Assembly (NCBI GenBank): GCA_019054805.1
Contig: JAHQIY010000005.1
Coordinates: forward strand, 5,439,501 to 5,503,500
DNA length: 64,000 nucleotides
Origin: Brachionus manjavacas
Lineage: Eukaryota; Rotifera; Eurotatoria; Ploima; Brachionidae
Direction of reading: 5' to 3'
Below are positions 10,771-23,838 of this stretch, one piece after another. Both the position numbers and the translations under genes were made by a program. A model generated the notes under the pieces. That model was not told where the DNA came from. It saw only the letters and a program-made list of their open reading frames with translations, and did no database searches. Each line of letters starts with the position of its first letter. Position 1 is the first letter of the stretch.

Positions 10771-13700
10771 TTTCATCCCAAATTTCACTAAATAAAATTA
10801 AATTAAAAAAAATTTGAGTTTGTGAAGGAAGAAATTTTATTTAGGAAAAACGATGAGTATTACAAATTATTTTATCTTCTAATTGAGGGGAACAAGATAT
10901 GCGAGCAGCTGGCTACTAAGTAAATAGCTTATCTCAAATTGAAGCAAACATACTTTCATGTAGAAGTGTGGATTTGTACCTATTTATCTTATCATTTTTG
11001 TTTTTCTATTTCTTAAATGTTTGCTTTAGATATCTAATTAAATGCTAAATGAAGCACTGAGATTTAGACCTCGTTGAGTTGACATTTGTTGGCGAAATAT
11101 TATTTGAAATTGAGATTAACTCGACAAAAAAAAAGTTGATCAATTGATAACACAAATTGCTCATTCAGTTATTGTTTTTTAAGTTTGACAAATATTTGCG
11201 AATCAATTTTGGACTGATTCGAAGTAATTTGAGTACGTCAAATAGTTGGTAAACACTCGAGCCAAATTCAAATCAAATTATTTAAATCACAGATTGGAAT
11301 CAGTTTAGATAGTGGACTTGGCAAAATTTTGCTTGTTTAATTTGTATCGAATTTGCTTGCTAAGCGCATTTAGCGTGTGTGTAAAGTATCAATGATTAAG
11401 TAAAAATGAAAACACCATCATCACCAAGCAAAACGACTCATATAGGATTAAATACACACGTTTTGCTGTTTGCTATTCGAATTAAATACAAGATAAAGCA
11501 CATATGAGGCTAAAATTTGGTCTAGGTGATTGGATCAATCACGCTGAATTCCTAGAATTCATTAGGTCTCGTATTTTTGCTTTAAATTAAGGTGTTATTT
11601 GAATAGTAAATATTTGCATTTGTTATTTTAGTGTGATAATTTTAGACCATGGCTATTTGATTTCGATTAGAATAATCTTAATGGAAAAGAATTTCTTTGG
11701 TCGTGCTCATTAATCATAAGCTATTATTATGGTCACTAGATTTTTGACTCTATGTTTTTTTAAATTTTTGTCTTTTTTTTTCTTTCAATAAATTATCATC
11801 CACCTTAATTGAAGAAAAAACGTGTAGATATTGTTAGAATCTGATCGGTTTCAAAAGATTAAAATAGATGCATTTATCATGTAGTTGACTCGTGCTATTA
11901 TGTCACTTTTTTGGCAATGAAAAAAAAAAATTTTCTAAGGATCAATTTTTAACACATCAAAATTTTTTTTAGATTATCACTTTTATTAAAAAAATTTAAA
12001 ATCTTCATTAGTTGTTTTCTTTACAGACTCTAGATGCTTAAAAATTAATAAATTAAAGCTTAATTAAATATTTTGCATGTCGAATGGTTTTTCAAAGTAT
12101 TATTGTACAAATTAAGATTTAATTGATCCTTGTAGGTCATATAGCAGTTTATCTTAATTTGGATGAGTCAAATGACTAAATATTAAAGATAAAAAAATTG
12201 TTTATATTCTTAAAAGGTCGGAAATGTGCGAGCATTTTGGATTCAATGAGTAAACTTACAGTTGACACTTTTTGAATGTCAAATAGTAAATAGATAACTT
12301 TCAGTTTTTTTTTCTTATGTCTTTTACAAATTAATTTTGAAAAGTTAATAATATAAAAAAGTTTATTGGGTCAATTACAATTACAATTTTAAGTGTGTTT
12401 TCCACTTGGAGTTTATTTTTAAATTGTACTCATAATATTTTAGATTTTTTTTTCAAATTATTTTTGAATTCTGTTTTCAGATAAAATTTTCAGTCATTAT
12501 TTAATAAAAAATTTTTCAAAGAATCATGCAAATTTAGCCCTAATCTTTAAAAAAAATTTAAAGGTGATTACTTAATAATGAGCATTGAAAATTTTTTTTT
12601 ATTTATTAATCTTTTTTATATTCTAATATTTAAATTTAATAGAGTCTTAAAAGAAGGTCGATCGCATTACCGCAACACTCAAATACATTAGAGTTAAAGG
12701 TTTAAAAATATTTGAGCTAATTTTTGTTTTAATCAAATTAGATAAGTAAGAAAGAATGTAATAATAAATAAAAAAAAATCAGAAGGGTTGTAGTTTCCTT
12801 TCATATCAACTCCAGAAGCATTATTTTATTTTCTTGTTTATTTTTAATCCAAAATAAACTAGAGTTATAACTTTTTTTAAAGGAAAGATAAAACCTATAC
12901 AATTCAAAAAAGATTTATTTATTTGAAAAATATATTCAAAAGATATGAGGATTTAAATTTTTTTAAATAAATCGAAACGACTTTTAATTCAAGTGTGATT
13001 CTTAATTTAGAAATAAGAAAATTTTAACAAAAGAAAATGTTCAAATAAAAATTAGAATCAAAAATAAAGGGTCGATTCATTTTTTAAAGCTATGAATAAT
13101 AAAAAAAAATAAAATTTTTGGGAAATTTTGAATTTTTAAAAACTATTTATGAATTAAATAATAAGCGATAAAGCATTTGATTTAGAATTTGACCAAGATT
13201 TTTCACCTTGAAAAATGAACCATCTTCTTTCAGCATTTAAGTGATTAACAAAATATTGAAATAGTTAAATAAAAAAAGTATTTTTTTGGTTAACAATAAA
13301 GCAAATTTACTCGAGGGAAATACTTTTTCAATCTGGTTTTTTAAATTAAATTTTTCTGAAAAATGATTTAATTAAATATCTTAAAAAATTTCGGATATTA
13401 AATTAAGCAGTGAAATTATTTTTACTAAACAACAAAGCGACGTCACAAAGGTATGGGTTCTCAAGTAAATAATAATAATAAATAAAGGCTTTATTGTGAA
13501 AATAAGTTCATTAAATTGATTCTAAAGACTCATCTTATTAGCTTGCTAAATCTAATTAGCAGAGTTTTTTATTTGATAAATATTTTGGGGTTTGTCCGAA
13601 TGAATATAGATTTCACTTATAAAAAAAATTAAATATAAAAACAAATTTTGACTAAAGCTATAGCACTAGAAGTTATATATTTTTTTTAAATCAATCAAGA

Positions 13701-14599
13701 TACAATATAACATAAGAAACTTCAAGGGTTTACATAATGTTTAAATTTAATTTTTTTATATTAAAATATTAAATCAATTTTTTTTGACAATATTAAATTT
13801 AAAAAATAATTTGAAAATTTAATTTTATTTCTATAAGATTTAATAATCGAAGAAAAGGAAGTCTTAAAATCGTCTAATTTTAGAAAGATTGCCAATAAAT
13901 TGGCTAATAATTAATAATGTGTTAGAAATAAAATTGAAAATTAAAAATTGTTTAAAAGCTTTCAAGCAAAAGCAATTTATCTTTTTTCAAAAGTTGTTTT
14001 GGTTGTGCAAGATTTTCCAATACTGATATTTTCGCTCTCTTTCTTAATCTTGAATTTAGCTAGATCATCGTCATCTTAATTTTGGAAAAATGTCATTTCC
14101 AGTCCGTTTATCTTTTGATTTTTGCTTGTTTTTTCTCCAAAAATCTTGTATGAAAAAGAATATTTATTGAAATTTTTGTATGACAAAAAAAGTTCAAATT
14201 TTATTTAATTTACTTTATCTAGTATCAATAGCAAAAAATGTGACCATAGGCAAGATTTAATATTCTTGTCTCATTTTTGGTTCTTTTTTTTGGAACAAAT
14301 TACTAAAGCAAATTTATTAAATTAACAAAAATTAGTAAAATCAAGAACAATAAAACGAAGGCATTCAATAAAAGATTAGTAGAACTTCATCCTTCATTTA
14401 GTTATTTAATTTTATTTATTTCCAAAATCACGCCAGACTCAGCAATGAAAAAAAATTAAATTTAATGCTATAAAGAAATTTAGGCAAATTTTTTTTTCAA
14501 AAAAAAAAGTTTCTTTAAGATTTCTGCACTCATCACCAGCACCTTTAAAATGGAATTACCGGGTGAAGACAAAGTTTCCGGAATTTTTTCAAAAGATCA
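10771..14599. other. Non-coding AT-rich DNA
   Basis: No coding potential seen. The stretch from about 10.9 to 11.6 kb is less AT-biased than its neighbours. No repeats or RNA genes could be identified with confidence. Confidence 0.5.
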
Positions 14600-14970
14600 T
14601 AACTCCTTCATTTTTAAAGAATGAAAAGGCCAAGTGATCAAAAAGAGAATTTAAAGCTTCTATCTTAGAATTTTGTAATCCGACTTTTGACACTTTCCAT
14701 TAGGGTCTGTATTGAAATTTGGTTGCAGGCTTTCCCTTTCAATATTGACCAAAGTTCTTCACTAAGTTTAGCTTTATGAAAATTGGCAGGTTTTCCATCT
14801 TTTCGACATGATCAATTGAATTTTCAATCATTAAGTCCAATGACGCTTCTGCGTAATGAGAGCTCGCCAAGTCGGGCCAGAATCTACATTTTTTGTCTAA
14901 ATGATACTTATTGGTGAAGCAAAGCAATCTCCTGCTCAAACATTCATCTTGGTACATTGCCATTTTCAAC
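14600..14970 (-). mobile_element. Tc1/mariner-like transposase relic (C-terminal half)
   Basis: The minus strand encodes QDECLSRRLLCF, then FWPDLASSHYA, which fits the second catalytic Asp region of a DDE transposase. After a frameshift it reads KLSEELWSILKGKA, resembling the third catalytic region (usually PIEEFWSILKG). The N-terminal half is missing. No intact terminal repeats were seen. Confidence 0.65.
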
Positions 14971-15090
14971 GATATATAATAATAATAATAATATATAAGC
15001 TACATCAAGACTAGCTTGTGGATGTGGCCTACTAGGAGGTCACTTATGGTAGCTCCTTGCGCATAACCCCAAGTAAAATACTGACAGAAG
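14971..15090 (-). repeat. Dispersed repeat with (TAA)n end, copy 1
   Basis: A TAA run at about 14975-14995 is followed by GGCCTACTAGGAGGTCACTT and ATGGTAGC. A second copy with the same order lies at 41070-41165. The (ATT)n run at the 3' end on the minus strand suggests a non-LTR retroposon tail (LINE end or SINE). Confidence 0.55.
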
Positions 15091-18000
15091 AAAAACACTT
15101 TAATTTTAGATAAAATAAGAGTTAAGATTACAGATAGAAAAAGCTGGAGTATATGGCTTTGAGATTCAGACACAGCAAGTTTTTATTATAGCTAACACTA
15201 GCTGACGCCTGATGCTTGTTGCCGGAGTAATAATTGGCGTTTCCATTTATGGCTCACTGTATATGATTTTTATCAAAGTTTAAATACACACCACTTTGAA
15301 GAGTCTCTCTTTAATTCTTTTTTTTTAATTTCAGCAAGTCAATAAAAATTATTATTTCAAGTTACATGTGCTAAAAAAACTCTGAGGATTTCAAATATGT
15401 CTTTAGATTTTAAATTACATTTAAAATAAAGAAGTTATGACAATACAAACTTAGTCGGGTAGCTTTGTCTAGGCTAAAATAAAAGGCTAATTTATAATTA
15501 ATGATGCAATAAAAGTCAATAGCATAACTTTTCTTTTTATTATCTATAATTAACCAATACTTAATAAGTTTAAATGCATATAAAAGATATTTGCTCAAAA
15601 AGTCATTAAAATGATTTGGCGAAAAAGAAAATCTGTTCGAATTTGTTCATAGGGTCGTTAAATCGGAACTAGAACCTTTGAGACTTTCAAAGCCATTCTA
15701 ATCTAGATATAAACAAAAATTAACCTATTTGAAAAGAAGAAAAAATCAATAAACCTAGAGAGGGAAAAAAATCGAATATTGATTAATGTGAATTATTTGA
15801 ATAAGAAAAAGATTAAGGCTCACACAAATATCACAATTGATTCGAAACAATCGAATAGAAGCGGAACAATCTTAGAATAAATATATTCTATTGATAATCG
15901 ATTTTTAATATTCTATTTTTAAAGTTTATAATCTAAATTTAATCTGAAATTAATTCAATGCTAACTCAAATTAGAAAATAAAAAATAAAATTGACTTTTG
16001 TTCGCCTAAATTTTAGGCCTAGCGAGCCATGTGAAGCGTAAACTAATCCTGATAATACTTTAATTGAAGGTCTTTCATTCATACAAACACTTAGGGCTAT
16101 CTTCATTCAAAACAATCATAATCCGATTTAATCACCTGAATATCCGTTTCGTTGGACATTGTGTGTCTCAAAAACGGAATACACTCGTAAAAACAAAAAT
16201 CATCTCTTAAGCCATCTCTCACTGGGACACAATAAAAAAACAAGTTGTATAATTTTTATTAATACTTTTGAGAGAGAGAGAAGAGCTCAAGACAATAAAA
16301 CCTGTAATTATAAAAGCTAAATTACTAAGTTCGAAAGAAAGCTATTAGACTCTTGGGGCGAAAAAATGAGTCAGTTGAACAGTTGGTCAAAATCTTCATA
16401 TTTCCGTCAGTGATCATCTGAAATCGATTTGAGTGATTCGGCTCGAATCAGACGAAATCTTGTTTATTTATCAAATATTTCATCAGGTTTAGGCGATGTG
16501 CCCCGGGGGGCCAAGGTGATGCCGAAACGGTAAGCAACAACAACACAAAAATGTAAAATCTCAGCATGGATTTTTTATAAACATCAAGTGGCAGCTTTTT
16601 TATCTAAATCATTTTTTCTTGAAAGGCTTTGGAACGATTTTGCCAAGTCAAGTTTTCAGATCAAAATTAGAATTGTTTAAAATTAAAGTCAAAATTGATT
16701 TTCATAGCCAAACTTTTCTAAATTTTTTACACAATATGGCAGCTGTTGGATAAAGCTTTTGACTTTATTCTAATCCCTGATGCAATTTGCTTTTTTAATA
16801 AGTGTACATAGTATAAATAATAGAATAAAACGGCTAAATAAGTTTAAATTTATGAAATGTTTTTTTTTTTTGTTTATTTAAAATTTAGTTTGAAAAATAC
16901 CCAGGCAGGTTGGAATGGAACTTAGCTCTTCTTTTCAGCCAAGCTCTAATGATGTTTTGTTTTTTTCTTGCTCAAGTAGAATTGAAAGAGCTAATGTTCT
17001 TGAAAAAAATGAAAAAAGAAAAGAATAAGACACAATTTATCATTTTGTTGTATTTTAACAATCGCATTGATTTTTTGTACTAAATGATTCATTTAATAGT
17101 AAATTGAGTACAATTAAATAAGATATTTTTTTATTTATTTAAATATTATCTTAGGCAGTGGCCTTAGGCATCTCAAAACGGTCAAAAAAGGCCTTTTTTC
17201 AGCCTGCATTCGAGTAAATTAAAAAAGAAAAAAAATATGTATTGTTTTATTTTGGGTTGTTTAGTTGGTCCCAGAATGGTGTACTGAATCTGTTGTTTAG
17301 AGTTTGATTTTTGTTTTTGAAATGAAGCTCTCAGTTCTTCAAACAACAGTTCTTCAAGCAGATTGTTTTGGTCTTTTTTCCACATGAATTTTATAAAAAA
17401 ATTTTAAGTTTTTGTTTTATGAACAAAATTAAAAAGGTTTATTTGTTACGGAAAGTTAACTCTTAAAGGAAATACAAGTGCAGTTATGATATGACTTTAA
17501 TCAGAAGTAATTCTTTTTAACTTCCTTTTGAATTAAGATGAAATTATCATCTCTACACAGTGATGAATCTTTAATCAAATTTTATTAGATTAAATGTAGT
17601 TGATAAATGCATATCTAAGAAGAATTGTTTATATAAAATTGAGAGCGAAGACCAGAGTTGATCCGAGTGGCATGAAGCTTCGTTACATTTTTTAATATCT
17701 TTTTTAAATACCAGTTTTAAATATCTTTTTACATTTTTTTATCTACAATTTAACTTTTTTTTAATTTCATAAAATGAAAATATCTAATGAAGAATTAAAG
17801 CGTTTTGGATTTGAGTTGGAAACAGTCTGGATCTATGCTTGATTTGCTACCAATTCTTTTTATGTCTTGCTTTTTAGGAATTTTGACAAAAAAATGCTTT
17901 TTATTAACCGAGATTTTTAATGGAAAATATTTGATCATCTTTAGGATCTTGTTCTGAATTTTTGCAGGCTTGTTTCAATTCTTTCAGTGTCCATATTGAT

Positions 18001-18540
18001 TAAAACAAAATAATAATCAAAAAGATATCTTATTAATGACTTGCCATAGCTGAATTTTTAATGACAAGGAGTTAATGACAAGAATAGAAAGGTAAATATG
18101 CAGATAAATCGAACATTTAGACAAAACTTTTTGGTTTTGTAAAATTTTAATCTTTGATAATAATCAAGACATAATAAAGACATAATCAATTAAATTTTTC
18201 TTTTTTAAAACAAATTTTTCAATTTTATTTTTAAAGTTTTGATTTATCTGAAAGCGCAAAGATCCCAATAGTTCAAATTATGGTCAAAAAAATTCTAAAT
18301 TAATTAGAATTTAATAAATTTTAGAAATAATTTTTTTTTTGTTGTTGACATGAAAAATTAATGACTGACTGAATGGTTTTATGTACAAAATATAAAGGAC
18401 TGTGGGACAATTATCCAATTATTAATATTTTTACCAAGTTGGCCTAAAACAGTCGTCCGTGGAGTAGCACTGTATGCTCCGCCTTCACCGAATTCTGCTT
18501 CTTTGTTTAATTTTTTAATTTCTTCCTTAATAACTGATTA
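15091..18540. other. Non-coding DNA with one GC-rich island
   Basis: AT-rich with no long ORF. A short GA-repeat run occurs near 16270. The only conspicuous departure is the exon-like island at 16488-16530, listed separately. Confidence 0.45.
16488..16530 (+). other. Candidate 43-nt micro-exon or 5' UTR exon
   Basis: A short GC-rich island with CCCCGGGGGGCC sits in otherwise very AT-rich DNA. It is preceded by TTTCATCAG and followed by ACG|GTAAGC, a strong donor-like site. One frame reads GDVPRGAKVMPKR. The nearest downstream plus-strand gene is the second cadherin, whose 5' UTR shows an acceptor-like AG at 23785. Speculative. Confidence 0.25.
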
Positions 18541-18735
18541 TTGTTTATTTATTTTATCTATTTATTTGTTTATCTGTATCGAACTAAGGCTCCTCTAGAT
18601 TAAAAAATATGTAAAAAGTAAAAAATTTAAAATAAGAATAAAATAAGAATAAAATAAAAAGAAAGTTAAAAACGGTATGTTGAAATAAAAAGACAACAAG
18701 AAAAGTTTTTATAAAAAAAAGTCTAATTAAATTTT
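18541..18735 (-). repeat. SINE/LINE 3'-tail repeat, copy 1
   Basis: On the minus strand an A/T-rich body leads to AGGAGCCTTAGTTCGATACA, followed by an AAATAAAT-rich tail. The same layout occurs at 19187-19345 and 19428-19662. The body segment AGAAAGTTAAAAA is shared with the third copy. Confidence 0.5.
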
Positions 18736-18957
18736 TTTTTTAATTTCGATTATTCATTTTTACTTAAATTGATAATTCTTATACATTATCAAAAATTTAA
18801 ATGGAACATTGGTCTAATCAAACTTTTATAAGAGATGAAATAAGTTAATTTATAAATAATAATAAATAATTTTTTAAATTTGTAGCCAATGTACCGTTAT
18901 TAGCCTTTTTTGCTCTTGGTATTTTCTTCGGTTTAACCAAATTATTTTTTTAATATA

Positions 18958-19020
18958 TTTTAGAGCGGATCCTAGGTCTGTCCGAATGGCCTACGCCTTT
19001 GTTTAAACCCAATTGTTACA
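18958..19020 (+). repeat. tRNA-like SINE head, copy 1
   Basis: Contains CCTAGGTCTGTCCGAATGGC, then GCCTTTGTTTAAACCC. These resemble a degenerate pol III A box (GTCCGAATGG) and B box (GTTTAAACCC). Related copies are at 19600-19662 (minus) and 21411-21470 (plus). Confidence 0.45.
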
Positions 19021-19186
19021 AACTATTGATGAAAATTAAAAAAAAATGAAGGACGAAAAGGAGTCAATTGAATAAATAAAAAATTAAAGTTAAAAATAAA
19101 TAGTTAATTAAAGGTTAAAAATTTGAGCCAAATTACAGATTGCAGCAATTAGAAAATCAATTAACAAATTAAACTTGATCAATGAT

Positions 19187-19345
19187 TTTTTATTTATTTT
19201 ATTTATTAATTTTCTGTAACGAGCTAATGCTCCTTCAGATTTAAAAAATAAGAAAAAAATGAATAAAATAAAATAAAGTTGAATAAGATGAAATGAATTT
19301 TAAAAAAAATTAAAAATAAGTAAAAGTTTTATTAAAATAAAATAA
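19187..19345 (-). repeat. SINE/LINE 3'-tail repeat, copy 2
   Basis: The minus strand contains CTGAAGGAGCATTAGCTCGT followed by an ATAAATAAA-rich tail at the low-coordinate end. Same family as 18541-18735. The CTGAAGGAGC string also occurs in the LINE 3' region near 34646. Confidence 0.5.
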
Positions 19346-19427
19346 AGTAAAACAGATTAAAATAGAGGAAAATTAAAATGATTTTATTTTTGAAGATAAT
19401 TTATAGATTTTAATTGGTTTTATTATC

Positions 19428-19662
19428 AAATATTTATTTGTTATCTGTACCGAGCTAGAGCTTTTTCAGAATAAATTATAAAATAAGTTGAAATAAAGTG
19501 AAAAGAAAGTTAAAAAGACATATATTGAAATCGGAAAAATAAATTAGAAAATTTCATATCATTTTATTCTAGTTTTTAATTTAAAAAAAAAAAATTTGAT
19601 GCCAATATGAGGGTTCAAACGAAGACTGTTGCCATTCGGACGATCCCCGGGTTTTTCCCAAA
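19428..19662 (-). mobile_element. Probable full-length tRNA-derived SINE
   Basis: Read on the minus strand from 19662: a tRNA-like head with GTCCGAATGGCAACAG and GTTTGAACCC, an A/T-rich body, then GCTCTAGCTCGGTACAG and an AAATAAAT tail. Head and tail each recur separately nearby, so this copy seems to join both parts of one family of about 235 bp. Target duplications were not resolved. Confidence 0.5.
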
Positions 19663-21410
19663 ATTATTTTTTAAATAAAGTCTTGAGAAAAAAAGTTTCC
19701 AGTCAAACATTGTGCTGTTTACAAGAAAATCATTTGTCAAGACCAGATCCTAATCGAGCATGACTCAAAGCCAAACAGATAATTTAAAATTAATCCTGGT
19801 CTAATTGCAATCTGATTCCAAATCTCGATTTCATAGTCCCATATGTTAATTAAAATGCAATTGGCATACAAAAAAATCGAGTCCTAATCTAGGTTGTGAT
19901 TCAATTATAAATACAGTTGAAAAAATAAACAGCATAGCCTTGAGAGATAGAACGATAGAGTGAATCTAAAAGCTTCTATTGTGAACAACACATTAGTAGA
20001 GGTATTAAAACGTGTTTAATCGCGTTAGATGAACGTTGAGTCATTGTGGCCAAGTCCCACATTCAAATCCAGTCAGTCGGAATAATGGAGCAATATTTGT
20101 GAATCAAATAGGAAAACGTGTGCTCTATTGATAACAGATTGGCAAATTATTCTAGCTCATGAATTAAGTGAAATATTTGTCAAAAATTTAAATTAAAATT
20201 CAAGTGTTGTTTACATTAAAATTCTGTCAAGTGAATTAGAGTAGTTGTTTTAAGAGAGAGAGAGAGAGAGAATGTGTGTTTGTTTATCTAAGGTTTTCCT
20301 GCTTTTGTGGCTCAGTTGTCCTAACCTTGTCCAAGCGAAGAGGCTCTCAAGAGCAATTCAAATATTAGTTCTGATAAGAATCGATTAGAATCGCTTAATC
20401 CGAGTTCGCATTTTGTGTCGGAAATTAATGCAAATAAAGGAAGAAGTCGCCACACACACACAAACAAAAATTATCTGATTTATTTGTCAGTTCCATTCAA
20501 CAGAAATAAATTAGAAATTCTTTTTATTCAGGTGACCATATTTTTAATCAATAAATATTCAAATTTAAATTTAGTACAAATTTATTTTAATTAATTCAAT
20601 TTATTTTATTTTTATTTTTTGTTAAGCATTGACAACTGGAACAATGGAGCTTGATTTAGACAATTAGGCAATACGGGGCTTGGTTGTAGGCAGCTATTAT
20701 TTGACTTTAATTAAAAATTAGAAAAAAAAAAATGAGAGCGACATAAGCTTTAGAGTAAATATTTTTCGGACAACGAACTAATGCTGACAAGTTTCCCTTG
20801 ACCATGTGTTTGCATTTCTTATCTGATCAATAAAATCGATAAGCCCAGGGGCATTTGTAGCATTAGGCTGGGATCAATCGCTGGCCGAGCTAGATCACGA
20901 CATTAAATTTAATGTCGTGTAATTAGCTCGACAAACGTGCAGCTCTAAAGTCGCTATTTACCTAAGCACTTGGTTATTAACTCTATTTTAATATTTAATT
21001 CTGTCCGAGTATTTGTTTGTCGTCAACTAATTTAAAAGATTAATTGAATATTTTTATTTGTAATATACTAATTAAAAAAATGAGGAAAAATTTGTTCTAA
21101 ACTTATAAAACTTTTATTAGTTGTGACTTTTGTTTGCGCTTGTTTTCTAATTTAGGCTCTAGTTATTCTAGAAACAGACCAAGTCGTCTCGCAATTAAAT
21201 ATAAAGCCAGTCTTTCTTTGTCAGCTTTGATTGATTTTTACCTTTCTCATTTTGTTTGATTTGCAAAAATTTCCGCTTTGATTCCATAGCCGAACAACTC
21301 ATTCAATCTTTAGACAACAACAAAAATGATCGCTGATTTTTTGACGCATTTAGTAAAGATGTATCTACCTTCATTGTTCAATTATTAATCTTTTTTTTTT
21401 TTAATACTTT
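19663..21410. other. Less AT-biased non-coding stretch, possible regulatory DNA
   Basis: No ORF, but sequence complexity is clearly higher than in surrounding DNA. It contains TATAAATAC near 19908, a GA run at 20253-20270, a CACACACA run near 20455, GATA-like strings near 20820-20840 and the palindrome at 20886-20930. Upstream regulatory DNA for the cadherin-like gene at 23.8 kb is plausible but unproven. Confidence 0.3.
20886..20930. repeat. 45-bp near-perfect palindrome
   Basis: The left arm CGAGCTAGATCACGACATTA pairs with the right arm TAATGTCGTGTAATTAGCTC, allowing one bulge and two mismatches, with almost no loop. It is unusually GC-balanced for the region. Function unknown; it could be a cruciform-forming site or a MITE relic. 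Confidence 0.65.
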
Positions 21411-21470
21411 TGAAGGATATACCCCTAGGACTCTGCCGAACGGCTCTATGACTTCTTTTAAGCCATCGCT
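21411..21470 (+). repeat. tRNA-like SINE head, copy 3
   Basis: Contains CCCCTAGGACTCTGCCGAAC, then GGCTCTATGACTTCTTTTAA, aligning with the heads at 18958-19020 and 19600-19662. More diverged than the others. Confidence 0.4.
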
Positions 21471-22956
21471 TGATTTAAAGAAATAGTAACAAAATAAAGT
21501 TTTTGGGCATTTAAAAATAATTTTGAAATTATGATTCAAATTTTAATAATTTTTTTCAGATATTAATTTAATTATTTCTAAAATGTCACAGTATTGTGAA
21601 CATACTGATAAGTGTTATGGCAAAGAAAAAAAAGCGCTGTTGTTGAATGCAATTTTTTCTATCTCGACTTTAAGTGAAAAAATAAGTTTTTATTAAAGTA
21701 AAATTTTTGAACTATCATTTTACAAATATACTTTTTTAGAATCAGTCGAAACATAATTATTTTTGGGTTTTACTAAATGATTTACCAAATTAGAATTTAA
21801 GCTAAATAAGAAAATTTAAATCAGATTATAATTTGCAGGGCTTACGATAACTTTTGATAATATGACCTAAACTTTATAAATGTGAAGAGAATTGTTAAGT
21901 GATTTGACTAGATTGGTCGGCCTGAACAAAAGTTATAAAAAAAGTCAAAAGCTTTTAGTGATTTTTTTCCAAAAACAAGTTTTTTTTTAAGATAAAATGA
22001 TGATAATTGAGTTAAAAATTTTTTTTGATTAATTATTAAATTTTTTAATGAAAATTATTTTTTTTTATTTCTAAAACATGAAGCTGAATTTATAGAAAAA
22101 TTATTTTGCGTCTAATCATATTGATGATACTGTTAAAAATACCGATAAATAAAACGAATAGTTGGACGCAGGTATCTAAGCAAATATAAAAAAAAGAAAA
22201 AAGCCAGAAGAAAATTGAAGATAATTATTGTTATTATTATTTTTTAATTCTTCAAAAATATACCGCATACCGCAAATAAACATTTTGAGTTAAATTGGAC
22301 CTCGCACATTTTTCTAGGACTTAAAACTTCATACAGAAAATGATTTTTTAGTTCCAATTTAACTTCAAAAATTTTTAAACCAATTTTTGGATATTAAAAT
22401 CTCTTTTAAATTTAATAGCTCTGTTCAAGTTATATCTTTTCTATTAATTAGAGTTTTTACCAATATTACTCTTTCTCTAGGCTAAAAAAAGCGTTTTGCT
22501 TCATTCCGGAAAGCTTGAGTTGTTCTCCATGAGTATATTTAAAAAATATGTGAGAAAATTTTGCTTTATTTGTTTAATTTATCTTCTTTAAGGAGAAGTA
22601 AAAAATATAAAAGACAGAATAAACTGAATAAAATATAAAAACAAATTTATTTTTGATTATTTTTTCAGTCCATGAAAGATGTTAAATAAAAAAATAAGAA
22701 AAAAATTTCAAATTATAAAAATAAATTTCATAAAATTCAACTAAACCTTTCGTCCTAAAATGTGAAAGCATCAACATCCATTATTCAGGAAAAATTGATT
22801 ATAGACTTGCTTACCTAGAATCATAAACTTCAATCGATCATTTTTTTTCAATTTTTTTTAAATATTATTATTTTTTTAGGCCTGGAAATGTTGAAAATTT
22901 AATGAAATATAAGTTAATCTAATCACATAACTTTATTTGCTTGTAAATAATTATCA
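21471..22956. other. Non-coding AT-rich DNA
   Basis: Only A/T-rich sequence with stops in all frames. No gene, RNA or recognisable element seen. Confidence 0.5.
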
Positions 22957-23189
22957 AAACTTTTTAACATGGGACTCAAAGGGAGGTTAAAAACCATTCC
23001 AAACTGCCCGTGGTTCTTTCCAAACGAAAAAATATTTTCAAAATTTAATTCAATTTCAATTTTTCTTTTCTTTGTCTAATATCATTCTTAAGATTTAACT
23101 AAATTTCATTTTACTAAAACTATTCGACACAGGACCAAAAGGGAGATAAAAGAAAATTTCAAACTGCCCGAGGTCTTGCCTAAAAATTC
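22957..23189. repeat. Pair of about 73-bp direct repeats
   Basis: Copy 1 (22957-23030) and copy 2 (23117-23189) share the order AAAACT, GGGA(C)TCAAAGGGAG or GGACCAAAAGGGAG, then AAACTGCCCG and GGT(T)CTT(G/T)CC. They are 160 bp apart and similar but not identical. Family unknown. Confidence 0.5.
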
Positions 23190-23838
23190 AACATTCACAA
23201 TAAGTTTACTATTATTTTTCCGAGTTTATTGTCTCTTAATGAAAATTTAAAAAAAAATATTCGAAAAAAATGAGAATTTATAGAGTTATGAGCTAGTGAT
23301 TGGGTTGTCGGATGGCTGTTTCCAAATTCAATCATTGCTAATCTTATTAGGATCAAAAGATGCAAGTGAGAAAATATTTTTGTTGTTACGTGAGGAAAAA
23401 TAAAGCACCGTCAAACAGAGATAGAAAATTGTATAATAAAGTTTGTTATTATGCCAAATTAAATTTAATCGGGCCAAGATTGTTTTTAAAATTCATCAAA
23501 AAAATAAGAGAATTCTTAAACAATTTGGCAACACACAAAGTCAAGTAAATAGGATTTTGACAAAAGACCAAAACAATTAGTTAAAATTTAAGCACTAAAA
23601 GAGAAAAAAGATTGTTATAAAATTTATTTTCTCTTCAAATAATATTGTAGCAACAAGGCTTCTTTGGCTTTTTGTGTTCGTAGAAAAAAGAAATTTAATA
23701 AAATTATTCAACATTTTTTTCTTCAAATTTCCACTAAAAACAATTAACTTATGTAACAACTTTTTTATTTTTTTGAAATTTTCAGATAATTGACCCCAAT
23801 GAAAAATTAGATTTTTTTGTCTCATTATTTATTCAAAA
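23190..23838. other. Upstream region of the cadherin-like gene
   Basis: A 62-codon open frame at 23360-23548 has no recognisable motif and is not called. A pyrimidine-rich tract ending in AG at 23785 lies 53 bases before the next gene's ATG and could be a 5' UTR splice acceptor (cis or trans). Confidence 0.35.

Noticed and set aside
23360-23548. 62-codon plus-strand open frame upstream of the second cadherin
   Set aside because: No recognisable motif, a frame of this length is expected by chance, and codon composition follows local A/T bias.
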